This document shows positions 8,149 through 16,569 of a DNA stretch of 64,000 bases, piece after piece (the first letter of the stretch is position 1; each line of letters opens with the position of its first letter). Under the pieces are notes generated by a model. It made no database searches. It was not told the origin of the DNA and saw nothing but the letters and a program-made list of their open reading frames with translations. The stretch is from NCBI RefSeq assembly GCF_027158005.1, contig NZ_JAPVLQ010000003.1:248001-312000 (forward strand), in the 5' to 3' direction. This DNA comes from Rhodococcus sp. H36-A4 (GTDB lineage Bacteria; Actinomycetota; Actinomycetes; Mycobacteriales; Mycobacteriaceae). The translations under genes and the position numbers were made by a program.

Positions 8149-9868
8149 CTTCGGCAGGCACCACGGCCAACGCCTCGTGATCGATCAGGTGGAGCAAATG
8201 TGCTGTGCGAACCGCGGTGTCCGCTCGCCATCCGGTACCGTCGCGCATCACCGGAACGATCCGAGCCGTCGGCGAACATACAGCTTCCGGGTTGGTCAGG
8301 TTGCCGACGCGAGGGGCGCTCGAAGTGCTGTCGGTCAATGCTTCGACCACGGTGGGTGCAACGAGTAGCAGAGTTCCGATGGCAGCCAGTGGATTACCTG
8401 GTAGCCCCAGCACCACTCGCCCGCTCGGCAGTACCGCGGTGATCTGAGAGCCGCCCGGGCGCACCAGGATTCGACCGATCACTGTTTCGGCATCCGCGTG
8501 GACGAGTGCTGTGCGGAGTTGATCCGCGGCACCCCCTCCGGTTGCACCGACGACGATCGTGAGGTCCGCTGCCGTCGACGTGGTCAACAAATCCTCGAAC
8601 GCAGTCGGTGAATCGGGGAGGTACACGGTGTCGACGACGGTGATTCCGCATGCGTGGAGATACAGGGGCAGAATTGGTCCGAGTGCGTCACGTGTCTGCC
8701 CTGCTTCGAGTGGACCAATCGCTCGTATCTCGTTGCCGCTCAGCACTATTTGCGCGCGAACGGGGCCGCGTACGGTCAGCTCGGCAACCTCTGCGCTCAA
8801 AGCGACCGACATGACTGCAGGCGAGACGGACGTGCCGACAGGCGCCAACTCGGCACCGGCGTGCCAATCCTCACCGCGGCGTCGCGTGTCGTCCTGCTGC
8901 GTGACGTTCGGTGACAAGCGCAACTTTCCGGAGGAATCGAGCTCGACGAATTCGTCGCGGACCACCGAGGTTGCGCCTGCGGGAACGTGTGCGCCGGTAG
9001 CGATTCGAACAGCGTGGCCCTGGGCAACCTCCGCAAGTCCACTGGTTCCGGCATAGGCGATGTCCCCTCGGACAGTCCACGGGCCGTCGCCGGACACCGC
9101 ATAACCATCCATTGCCGATATATCGACGTAGGGGAGGGGCCGGGTAGCGATCATCGGCTCGGCCAGTACCGTTCCATGCGCCTCCAACGGTGGTACTCCT
9201 CGGGGTGCGACAGGTGCGAGCCTTTCCCGAATTCGTTTGCGGGCCTGATGGATGGTAAGAGCCGGCGGTATGCAATCGGCGGCGGCGCGTCGTGCTCGAG
9301 CCCGGTGTAGATCCTCGACGGTATCGCAATCACCGGATACTTCGGAAAGGTCGAGAACTGCATAGTCGTCGGGAACGATCGATCGCATGGATCGGTTCGC
9401 AAGTGCGTCTACTCGGGCCAGTGTCGCCACCAGCTTCGAGCGATCCCACACACCGAAAAGATATTGTGTTCGGCCTGTTTCGTCACGGACGAACGTCGCA
9501 CCCGCCGAGCTGGACAGTGACGCAGCGAGAAGGGAGTCGACGCTGTTCGCGTCGACGAGCGGTAGGTCCGCGGCGAGGATGACCACCACGTCCGCCACTG
9601 ATTCCCGTAGTGCTCTCAGACCGGCTGCGACCGCAGCGACCGGCCCCGATCCGGCCGGAGACTCCTGCGTCTGGAGGACACGAGAATTCAGTTCGTGCCG
9701 GGTAGGTCCCACCGTCACGATCAGGCCGGCCCGCCGCACGGCCTCCACTGCGATCCCGATCATGCTTCGGCGTCCGACGGTCAATGCAGGTTTGTCGACC
9801 CCGCCCATCCGCGAGCCGCGTCCGCCGGCCAGGACGATCGCGTCGAACGTCGGATTCTCGCTGCTCAC
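8105..9868 (-). CDS. Bifunctional molybdenum cofactor protein: MobA guanylyltransferase fused to MoeA
   Basis: The 587-residue protein starts with a MobA domain (about 1-195) that has the nucleotide signature AIVLAGGRGSRMGGVDKPAL and would attach GMP to molybdopterin. A MoeA domain (about 205-587) follows, with YVDISAMDGYAV, GATGGGAADQLR and PGNPLAAIGTLL, and would insert molybdate into adenylylated molybdopterin. The two activities are normally separate genes. The GTG start (9868) overlaps the thioesterase stop (GTGA). A free-standing MoeA exists at 61754, so MoeA function is duplicated in this window. Position beside the nir operon suggests service to assimilatory nitrate reductase. Confidence 0.9.
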   Translation of the reverse strand: MSSENPTFDAIVLAGGRGSRMGGVDKPALTVGRRSMIGIAVEAVRRAGLIVTVGPTRHELNSRVLQTQESPAGSGPVAAVAAGLRALRESVADVVVILAADLPLVDANSVDSLLAASLSSSAGATFVRDETGRTQYLFGVWDRSKLVATLARVDALANRSMRSIVPDDYAVLDLSEVSGDCDTVEDLHRARARRAAADCIPPALTIHQARKRIRERLAPVAPRGVPPLEAHGTVLAEPMIATRPLPYVDISAMDGYAVSGDGPWTVRGDIAYAGTSGLAEVAQGHAVRIATGAHVPAGATSVVRDEFVELDSSGKLRLSPNVTQQDDTRRRGEDWHAGAELAPVGTSVSPAVMSVALSAEVAELTVRGPVRAQIVLSGNEIRAIGPLEAGQTRDALGPILPLYLHACGITVVDTVYLPDSPTAFEDLLTTSTAADLTIVVGATGGGAADQLRTALVHADAETVIGRILVRPGGSQITAVLPSGRVVLGLPGNPLAAIGTLLLVAPTVVEALTDSTSSAPRVGNLTNPEAVCSPTARIVPVMRDGTGWRADTAVRTAHLLHLIDHEALAVVPAEVSSTEPVELLPIVR

Positions 9869-10299
9869 GCCGGTAGTGGGACGTTCTGCAACCGAACCTG
9901 GCCGCGTGCAATTGCTTTACCGCTGTCGGATGCAGTGATGGTGACGAGCCACAGTTGCTGAATTCTGCCTTGCTGCAACGGTTCCGCCAGTACATCGACG
10001 CGGCCGCCCTTGCTGGCGCGAAGGAAGTCGGTTGCGTTGTGGACACCGACGGCGAACTCGCCTCGTTCTTTCACCGCTTCGCTGGCCCCGATGCTCGCAG
10101 CCGACTCCACCGCGGTCGTGTAGACCCCGCCGTGCACCACTCCCCATGGGGTGAAGTGCTCCGCGGTGAGCTCGATATGACCCGCGACGCGCGTACCCGA
10201 GACCTCCTCTACGACCAATCCGGCGATCACGAGGAAGGGACTCGCAGTGGCAAGTGCGTACTTCGCGGTCGGACGCGGATCGAATTGTCCCAAGTTCAT
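9865..10299 (-). CDS. PaaI-like hotdog-fold thioesterase
   Basis: A 144-residue single hotdog domain. The conserved segment HFTPWGVVHGGVYTTAVESAAS holds the helix and the HGG motif of the PaaI/4-hydroxybenzoyl-CoA thioesterase family, which hydrolyses aryl- or acyl-CoA thioesters in the cytoplasm. The substrate is not predictable. The ATG at 10299 lies 209 nt from the divergent MocR-type regulator. The stop overlaps the start of mobA-moeA, so the two are probably co-transcribed, although no functional link to molybdenum is evident. Confidence 0.85.
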   Translation of the reverse strand: MNLGQFDPRPTAKYALATASPFLVIAGLVVEEVSGTRVAGHIELTAEHFTPWGVVHGGVYTTAVESAASIGASEAVKERGEFAVGVHNATDFLRASKGGRVDVLAEPLQQGRIQQLWLVTITASDSGKAIARGQVRLQNVPLPA

Positions 10300-10430
10300 T
10301 CTTTCAGGTTAGTGCGTGAGGTCGATTCGGGTAGACGATGACTACGGGGTGGGCCGTCGAGGCCGCACCGACCACCACTTCGCACAATGACGGGAAGCCA
10401 GGCCAACGAGGCAACAGGGAGCAACAGGAG

Positions 10431-10465
10431 CAGTCCTATTATCAACATGGCTCATTATTGGACTG
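10431..10465. promoter_or_regulatory. Inverted-repeat operator upstream of the MocR-type regulator
   Basis: CAGTCCTATTAT (10431-10442) faces ATTATTGGACTG (10454-10465) with two mismatches across 11 nt. It is an AT-rich island in a GC-rich intergenic region between the thioesterase and the regulator at 10509, as expected for an autoregulatory site. Confidence 0.5.
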
Positions 10466-10508
10466 TGATAGCCGAGATTTACTAGGGCCTGTGTGTGAAA
10501 CTGGACTG

Positions 10509-12014
10509 ATGTCATTCCGCGTCGGCTCGTCGGTTGATTCCACTGATTCCACTAATTCCACTGATTCCACCGGTTCCCAGTCCGAGGTGGATGCGCGCAC
10601 GCTTGCGGGGCTGATGGGGTCGGTCAAGATCGAAGGGTTGCCGCTCTACCGTTCGTTGGCGAATCAGTTGCGAGGAATCATTGCCGACGGCACCGTCCCG
10701 GCGGGCAAGAGGTTGCCGCCCGAGCGGGTGATGTCGGCCCAACTCGGCGTCAGCCGTGTGACGGTCACCTCTGCGTACCGGGAATTACGCGAGCAAGGTT
10801 GGGCGGCAGCGATACACGGGGCAGGCACCTTCGTCGCGGTCCCCAGCAACGAGAGTTCCTGGGTATCGATGATGGGCTCGGAGGGTTCGAGCGTTCTCGA
10901 TTTCGTCAATGCGGCGCCGGAGGCCTCGCCGTTCCTTGCGGCTGCTCTTGTGGACGCGGTGTCGGCACTGGCGAAGACCATGTCAGGGCACGGCTACGCA
11001 CCACCGGGGACCTCGGATCTACGCAGAGCCATCGCGGACAGATACTCCCATCGTGGTCTACCCACCACTCCGGACCAGGTGCTGGTCGTCTCGGGTGCGG
11101 GTGACGCAATGCATCTCGTGCTGGATACGTTCGTCAGACCCGGCAACCGCGTCTTGATAGAGCACCCGACATACCCGGGGGCACCGGAACTATTGGAGAG
11201 CTTCGGCGCCCTTCCTGTCCCGGTGGCGGTCGACGCGGGTAACCCCGACGCGTTGGTCGAGGACGTGGATCGTGCCGCGCGCCAGAACGCCCCGACGCTT
11301 GCCTACTTCATGCCGGACTTCTCGAACCCGTCGGGCAACCGGATGACAGCCGATGGCAGGCGCAGGCTGGCGGCGACGTTGGCTCGGCACGGCGTGTTGA
11401 CCATCGCGGACGAAGTCGCCGCCGATCTGACACTGGATCATTCGGACCCCCTCGAGCCCTTCGGAGTTCCCGTTCCAGGTACGGCAACCATCTCGATAGG
11501 ATCGTTGAGCAAGACGGTGTGGGGTGGGCTCCGGGTCGGGTGGGTCAGATCGGATCAGCAACTGATCTCCCGTATGGCTCGGGTGTACAACCGTCGCCAA
11601 TTGTCGGTCTCCATGGTCGAGCAAGCCGCCGCTGTCCGATTGTTCGCGATGTTCGACGATATTGTCGCCGAGCGGGTTGCAGGGTTACGTGAGCGCAGAG
11701 ATCTGCTCGTCTCACGGGTGGTGACCCAGTTGCCCGACTGGACATTTCGCGTTCCCGACGGGGGGTTGTCGCTGTGGTGCGGACTGCCGCAGGGGTTGTC
11801 CTCGCAGGATCTGGTTCGTCGTGCAGCCACCCGCGATCTGCTTCTCGTCTCGGGAACCAGATTTGGAACCGGCTATGCCTTCGACGATAGGCTGCGCATT
11901 CCCTTCACCCGATCCGCTTCGGAAATCGTTGCGGCGGTGGATGTACTGGCTAAAGTTGCAACCGGAGATCTCGGCCTGCGGGGCGACGCGCCCGCCGTCG
12001 AGCACATCGTCTGA
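10509..12014 (+). CDS. MocR-subfamily GntR regulator with PLP-dependent aminotransferase-like domain
   Basis: A protein of about 501 residues with a GntR winged helix (about 40-110; LRGIIADGTVPAGKRLPPER, VSRVTVTSAYRELREQGW) and a fold-type-I aminotransferase domain (about 130-500). The PLP lysine lies in GSLSKTVWGGLRVGW. MocR proteins use the second domain to sense PLP or an amine rather than for catalysis. ATG 10509 is chosen because the upstream reading frame runs through the operator region. The first 25 residues contain the low-complexity run DSTDSTNSTDSTGS, encoded by a 9-bp tandem repeat. It may control itself and the divergent thioesterase-mobA/moeA pair. Confidence 0.88.
   Translation: MSFRVGSSVDSTDSTNSTDSTGSQSEVDARTLAGLMGSVKIEGLPLYRSLANQLRGIIADGTVPAGKRLPPERVMSAQLGVSRVTVTSAYRELREQGWAAAIHGAGTFVAVPSNESSWVSMMGSEGSSVLDFVNAAPEASPFLAAALVDAVSALAKTMSGHGYAPPGTSDLRRAIADRYSHRGLPTTPDQVLVVSGAGDAMHLVLDTFVRPGNRVLIEHPTYPGAPELLESFGALPVPVAVDAGNPDALVEDVDRAARQNAPTLAYFMPDFSNPSGNRMTADGRRRLAATLARHGVLTIADEVAADLTLDHSDPLEPFGVPVPGTATISIGSLSKTVWGGLRVGWVRSDQQLISRMARVYNRRQLSVSMVEQAAAVRLFAMFDDIVAERVAGLRERRDLLVSRVVTQLPDWTFRVPDGGLSLWCGLPQGLSSQDLVRRAATRDLLLVSGTRFGTGYAFDDRLRIPFTRSASEIVAAVDVLAKVATGDLGLRGDAPAVEHIV
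10536..10571 (+). repeat. In-frame 9-bp tandem repeat (four copies) in the MocR N-terminus
   Basis: GATTCCACT, GATTCCACT, AATTCCACT and GATTCCACC run head to tail and encode repeating Asp-Ser-Thr. Gain or loss of a unit would keep the frame. Confidence 0.85.
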
Positions 12015-12020
12015 AGTTGT

Positions 12021-12320
12021 TCACCCCAGATCGAAGCGGGCAGTTCGTAGATCGACACGGCCGTCGCGAATCTCGACGCCCTCACCCTGTAGCTCGGCGA
12101 GTTGCCGTGTCGCCAGATGCGCGGCCGGTCTTCCGTTGGCGGGCACGACCCGGTGCCAAGGTAGGTCGGCCGAATCGGTGCGCATGATCCACCCGACTGT
12201 TCGAGGACTCGACAATCCTGCGGCCGCTGCGATATCGCCGTAGGTCACAACCCTTCCCGGCGGAACCGAGGCAACGATCTCGCGTACCCGTTCGACGTGT
12301 TTCTCCGTGATCGCAGCCAT
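12021..12320 (-). CDS. Alkyltransferase-like protein (ATL), MGMT DNA-binding domain with Trp replacing the active cysteine
   Basis: A 99-residue protein made only of the Ogt/MGMT DNA-binding domain (PPGRVVTYGDIAAAAGLSSP, then the arginine finger in RTVGWIMR). The alkyl-acceptor motif PCHRV reads PWHRVVPANG, so it cannot remove the alkyl group. Known ATL proteins bind O6-alkylguanine and hand the lesion to nucleotide excision repair. It is the Rv3204-type neighbour of the lipV-adnAB cluster. Its ATG abuts the stop codon of the hydrolase gene upstream (12321), so the two are co-transcribed. Confidence 0.88.
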   Translation of the reverse strand: MAAITEKHVERVREIVASVPPGRVVTYGDIAAAAGLSSPRTVGWIMRTDSADLPWHRVVPANGRPAAHLATRQLAELQGEGVEIRDGRVDLRTARFDLG

Positions 12321-13106
12321 CTACAGCAATTCGAGGACCAACTTGGCAACCTCTTTGGGTTTCGCCTGGGCAACCATGTGATTGCAATCCAACTGGACAA
12401 GAGTGAGATTCTCGCCCAATTGTGTGCGGAATGCGGCCTTCAGTTCCTTGCTGACGTACGGCGGCTGCACCCTCTTTGCCTGAACGACGACGGTCGGTGT
12501 ACCCGTCGGCGGTACCAGCAGCGGCCTGGCCAGTTCACCCCAGGACGCGACTATTGCAGCGGTGGAAGTCCGCCACTTGACGCGGCCATTGTCCATCGTC
12601 TCGAGGTGCTGTTCGACCTCGAGATCGAGTAGCGCCTGCGGTACGTCGGCCCAAGCACCGTTGATCTTCTCGGCCTTTGCTTCCGCGGCGTCCGTGTAGT
12701 CGGAATGCACCGCAGTCAGCTCGGCCACTTCGAGCAGGTCGACGGGGTCGAGTTCGATCGCCGGATCGAGCAGAACGAGCCCGCGGACGAGCTCGGGATG
12801 CTTCACGGCAAGGTGGACCGCCAACGCACACCCGTACGAATGGCCGACGACGAGAACAGGGCCGTGGGCGTGGTTGTCGAGAAGCGTTTTCAGCCCATCG
12901 ACCTGCGCACCGATATCCCACGGCGGCGTCCAAGGCGAACGGCCGTGGCCGATCAGGTCCGGAGCGAGCACCCGGGCCTGCGGAAGATAATTGTCGGCAA
13001 GGTCACCCCAGCGAGCACCGTGGCCGGTCATCCCATGGATTGCGAGGATCTCGGGTCCGGTGTCCGGGCCGTACTGGTGAAAGTTCAATTCTGGCACTGC
13101 TGACAC
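12321..13106 (-). CDS. Alpha/beta hydrolase (LipV-like)
   Basis: A 261-residue serine hydrolase with nucleophile elbow GHSYGCALA (Ser about 95), an acidic residue candidate downstream, and a final DCNHMVAQAKP histidine. The oxyanion strand is ILAIHGMTGHGARWGDLADN. It is the positional counterpart of Rv3203 (LipV) next to adnA. The GTG at 13106 is chosen because homology begins there (VSAVPELNFHQYGPDTGPEI). It is divergent from adnA with about 100 nt between starts, and co-directional with the ATL gene. Esterase or lipase activity on short acyl esters is likely; the substrate is unknown. Confidence 0.82.
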   Translation of the reverse strand: MSAVPELNFHQYGPDTGPEILAIHGMTGHGARWGDLADNYLPQARVLAPDLIGHGRSPWTPPWDIGAQVDGLKTLLDNHAHGPVLVVGHSYGCALAVHLAVKHPELVRGLVLLDPAIELDPVDLLEVAELTAVHSDYTDAAEAKAEKINGAWADVPQALLDLEVEQHLETMDNGRVKWRTSTAAIVASWGELARPLLVPPTGTPTVVVQAKRVQPPYVSKELKAAFRTQLGENLTLVQLDCNHMVAQAKPKEVAKLVLELL

Positions 13107-13209
13107 TATGCCGCATCGCGGCCCGACCCACATCACGTGGACGAGAATTCGAGCATCGAACACGCGCGCGGGTGAGGGTCTGTCGGTGGCGCATGATCGA
13201 ATCTTCTCC

Positions 13210-16200
13210 ATGACTACGGCGAATCCGAGCGGAGTACCGGCCATCGGCGGCGGTACCACCACACTCGTTCGGGCGCCCAAGACGAAGTCCCCTCGCCGCA
13301 TCTGGACTGGGCCCGCTGCCCGCCTTCTTTCCAGCGATGAGAATGCGGCTCGAGCCGCATCGAACGGATCGCCCGGATGGAACCCGTGGCAAGTACTCGG
13401 TGGCCCGGGTACGGGAAAGACCGCACTGGTCGCCGACTACGCAGTGTCGCGGATTGTGTGTGGCGACCCAGAATCGGTGCTTGTACTGACGCAATCGAAG
13501 CGCGCTGCCACGGCGGTCCGGGAGCAAATAACGGCTGGACTGTTCGCCGGGGAGCAGGCGCCACGTGCAACTCGCGAGCCACTGGTTCGGACCGTTCACT
13601 CGTACGCATTCGCCGTCCTCCGCCTGCAGGCAGCCATCTACGGCAATCCACCACCACGATTGCTCACCGGTGCCGAGCAAGACGCAGTGGTGCGAGAGAT
13701 GCTGCGGGGAGACATCGAAGACGGGGCCGCCGATTGGCCCGAACGAGTGCGTCCTGCTCTCGGTATGTCGGGATTCGTCACCGCAGTTCGTGATTTGATG
13801 CTCCGCTCGGCCGAGCGTGGCCTCGGCCCGGAAGATCTCGTCAAGCTCGGACGTCGGCACACGCGCCCCGAGTGGGTCGCGGTCGGAAAGTTCGCGGCCA
13901 GGTACGAGCAGTCGATGTTGCTGCGTGGCGCTGTCGGAGTAGAAGCAGCGGGAGCGACGGCTCCTGGCCTCGATGCTGCCGAGCTCATCGGCAGCGCGCT
14001 CATGGCGTTCGCCACCGACCCCGAGTTGTTGGCGTCCGAGCGCGCTCGGATCAGACATCTAGTGGTGGACGATGCCCAACATCTCGACCCCCAGGCGGCG
14101 CAGCTGATTCGGCTCATCGGCATCAACACCGAGAGCACGGTAATAGCCGGAGATCCGGACCAGTCCGTGTTCACTTTCCGCGGTGCCGATCCTTCGTTCG
14201 TCGCCGATCTTGCAGAGCCTGGTTCGGAGCGGCGGATCGTCCTCGATCGAAACTTCCGCAGTAGCAGAGAGATTGCCGAGATCACCGGACCGATCGCGGG
14301 CAGGCTCTCCGGAACTGGAAGACACCGAGGTGCCGAAGCGGTGGGAGAGCCTAGATACGGTCCAACTCGCACCCTGGTGCAGACCCTGCCGTCAGTGGCA
14401 AAGGAAGCGGCCCTCATCGCCGACACGATGCGACGAGCACATCTCGACGACGGAATGCCCTGGTCGGACATGGCCGTCGTAGTGCGATCCGTGTCCAGGA
14501 CGATCGCGCCCTTGCGCCGGGCGTTGCAGTCCGCGGGTGTACCGATCCTCACGCCTGCCTCCGAGATTCCCGTGCATCGGCAACACGGGGCGGTCGGTCT
14601 ACTGCTCGTGCTGCGGGCGATTGTCGATGAATCCTTCGACGGCGAAGACGCTTTGGCGTTGTTGTCCGGCCCGATCGGCGGTGCGGATCCGGTGAGCCTG
14701 CGCCGGTTGCGCCGCGGGATACGCCGTATCGAGCTCTCCTCGGGAGGCGAACGAGATTCTGCCGAACTGTTGCGCACCGTGATCGTCGGTACTGCGATCC
14801 CCACTGACTCCGAGGACCGCGATCCGTCAGCCGTCCCCAGTGCCCGCTTTGTCTCAGCGTTGTCCGATGTCGAATCCGCGCCGCTGCGCAAGGTACTCGG
14901 TGTCGTCCGTAAAGCGTCCGCTCGGCGAGGCCGTGGAGTCGAGGACGTGTTGTGGGCAGCGTGGCAGGCATCGGGCTTGGAGCGGCGCTGGGCCGCCAGT
15001 TCGACGCGAGGTGGATCCACTGGTGCGCAGGCCGATCGAGATCTCGACGCCGTCGTCGCGTTGTTCGAATCAGCCGCTTCGTATGTCGACCGGTTACCCC
15101 AGGCGGGACTCGCAGGTTTCGTCGACTACATCTCCGGACAGCAGATTTCGACGTCCAACTCCATCCGTTCGACCGTGCAACCCGATGCGGTCACGGTGCT
15201 GAGTGCGCATTCAGCAGCTGGTCGGGAGTGGGAACTGGTCGCTGTCGCGGGCGTTCAGGAAGGCTTGTGGCCGGGGCTTCGTTCGCGGGGAAGTCTTCTC
15301 GGTACCGAGGCCCTGGTCGATCTCGCCGCCGGAATCGCCGATGCCGGCGAGCTCATCGATGACAAGCTATCGAAGACCGCACCCCTGCTGGCCGCGGAAC
15401 GCAAGCTGTTTCTCGTCGCCTGCTCCCGTGCGCGGTCGGTGCTACTGGTCACCGCCGTGGATTCGAGTACTGGAGACACCGATTTGGTGAGGTCCCGTTT
15501 CATCGACGAGTTACAGGGAAAGGGCGAGCCGGACCAGGATGAGCCCCACGTCCGGCCGGCATACGTGTCCGGTCGCATCCTGGCACTGCCGATGCTCGTC
15601 GCAGAATTACGCAGTGCGGTATGCGATCCGATTGTCGCAGAACATGATCCAGCCAAAAACGAGCGCGCTGCGCAGCAACTTGCTCGGCTGGCACGGGCGG
15701 GTGTCAAAGGGGCCGACCCGAAAGAGTGGTTCGGTATCGGTGGAGTCAGTACCGACTCTCCGCTGTGGACCATCGAAGACGGGCCGGTACCGCTCTCACC
15801 CTCCACGGTCGAGCAGCTCACCACGTGTCCTCTGCGCTGGATGCTCGATCGACACGGCGGAAACGACGGCGCCAATTCGCACGCCGTCACTGGCACCCTC
15901 GTGCATACCCTCGTGCAGGCTGTGGCAGGCAAGATGCCACCGGAACAGGTTCGGCGGGCACTCGAAACTGCGTGGGATGGCGTGGACTTGGGCTCGCAGT
16001 GGTATTCGCGCCATGAGTTGGAAAGAACCGAAGCCATGTTGAATACCTTCGAGGCATGGCTTCGCGGTACTCGCGGTGAACTCACCGAAATAGGCGTCGA
16101 AGTCGAGGTCGAGGGAATTCTGGAGTCACGGTCGGAGGGAGAGCCGTCGGTTGCTCTTCGCGGACGGATCGACAGACTCGAGCGTGATGTCGACGGACGG

Positions 16201-16569
16201 CCCGTGATCATCGACGTCAAGACTGCCAGGACCGTGATGTCGAAGGAAGACGCCCGCAGACATAGTCAGCTGGCGACGTATCAGGTCGCCGCAGCGGCGG
16301 GTGCCATCGAAGGTGAGCCGGCGGGAGAACCAGGAGGAGCGCGTCTGGTGTTCGTGGCCAAATCCCACAACAAGGACGGGGCGACGCAGCGAATCCAGCA
16401 GGCGCCGACACCGGAGGTCCTCGAGCAGTGGCGTGATGCCGTGCACGAGGCCGCGTCCGCAACACAGGGGCCGGCGTTCGTCGCCTTCGTCAACGACGGG
16501 TGTCGACACTGCCCCGTGAAATCGAGTTGCCCAGCGCACGAGACCGGCAGACAGGTGACCGACCGATGA
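13210..16569 (+). CDS. adnA: AdnA subunit of the AdnAB double-strand-break resecting helicase-nuclease
   Basis: About 1119 residues: an N-terminal UvrD-like motor and a C-terminal RecB/AddB-type nuclease. Walker A is intact (GGPGTGKTALV, about 64), but motif II reads VVDDAQHLD (about 285) rather than DEYQD. The nuclease has GRIDRLE and IIDVKTA (about 1000). Four cysteines for an Fe-S staple are present: one in TTCPLRWML (about 873) and three in CRHCPVKSSC (about 1098). In mycobacteria AdnA pairs with AdnB, whose motor does most of the pumping. ATG 13210 lacks a good ribosome site; GTG 13186 with GAGGG upstream is an alternative. The stop overlaps the adnB ATG. Confidence 0.93.
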   Translation: MTTANPSGVPAIGGGTTTLVRAPKTKSPRRIWTGPAARLLSSDENAARAASNGSPGWNPWQVLGGPGTGKTALVADYAVSRIVCGDPESVLVLTQSKRAATAVREQITAGLFAGEQAPRATREPLVRTVHSYAFAVLRLQAAIYGNPPPRLLTGAEQDAVVREMLRGDIEDGAADWPERVRPALGMSGFVTAVRDLMLRSAERGLGPEDLVKLGRRHTRPEWVAVGKFAARYEQSMLLRGAVGVEAAGATAPGLDAAELIGSALMAFATDPELLASERARIRHLVVDDAQHLDPQAAQLIRLIGINTESTVIAGDPDQSVFTFRGADPSFVADLAEPGSERRIVLDRNFRSSREIAEITGPIAGRLSGTGRHRGAEAVGEPRYGPTRTLVQTLPSVAKEAALIADTMRRAHLDDGMPWSDMAVVVRSVSRTIAPLRRALQSAGVPILTPASEIPVHRQHGAVGLLLVLRAIVDESFDGEDALALLSGPIGGADPVSLRRLRRGIRRIELSSGGERDSAELLRTVIVGTAIPTDSEDRDPSAVPSARFVSALSDVESAPLRKVLGVVRKASARRGRGVEDVLWAAWQASGLERRWAASSTRGGSTGAQADRDLDAVVALFESAASYVDRLPQAGLAGFVDYISGQQISTSNSIRSTVQPDAVTVLSAHSAAGREWELVAVAGVQEGLWPGLRSRGSLLGTEALVDLAAGIADAGELIDDKLSKTAPLLAAERKLFLVACSRARSVLLVTAVDSSTGDTDLVRSRFIDELQGKGEPDQDEPHVRPAYVSGRILALPMLVAELRSAVCDPIVAEHDPAKNERAAQQLARLARAGVKGADPKEWFGIGGVSTDSPLWTIEDGPVPLSPSTVEQLTTCPLRWMLDRHGGNDGANSHAVTGTLVHTLVQAVAGKMPPEQVRRALETAWDGVDLGSQWYSRHELERTEAMLNTFEAWLRGTRGELTEIGVEVEVEGILESRSEGEPSVALRGRIDRLERDVDGRPVIIDVKTARTVMSKEDARRHSQLATYQVAAAAGAIEGEPAGEPGGARLVFVAKSHNKDGATQRIQQAPTPEVLEQWRDAVHEAASATQGPAFVAFVNDGCRHCPVKSSCPAHETGRQVTDR

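Noticed and set aside
13638..15020. A 460-codon minus-strand open frame inside adnA
   Set aside because: Antisense shadow; Ser/Arg-rich translation with no domain.
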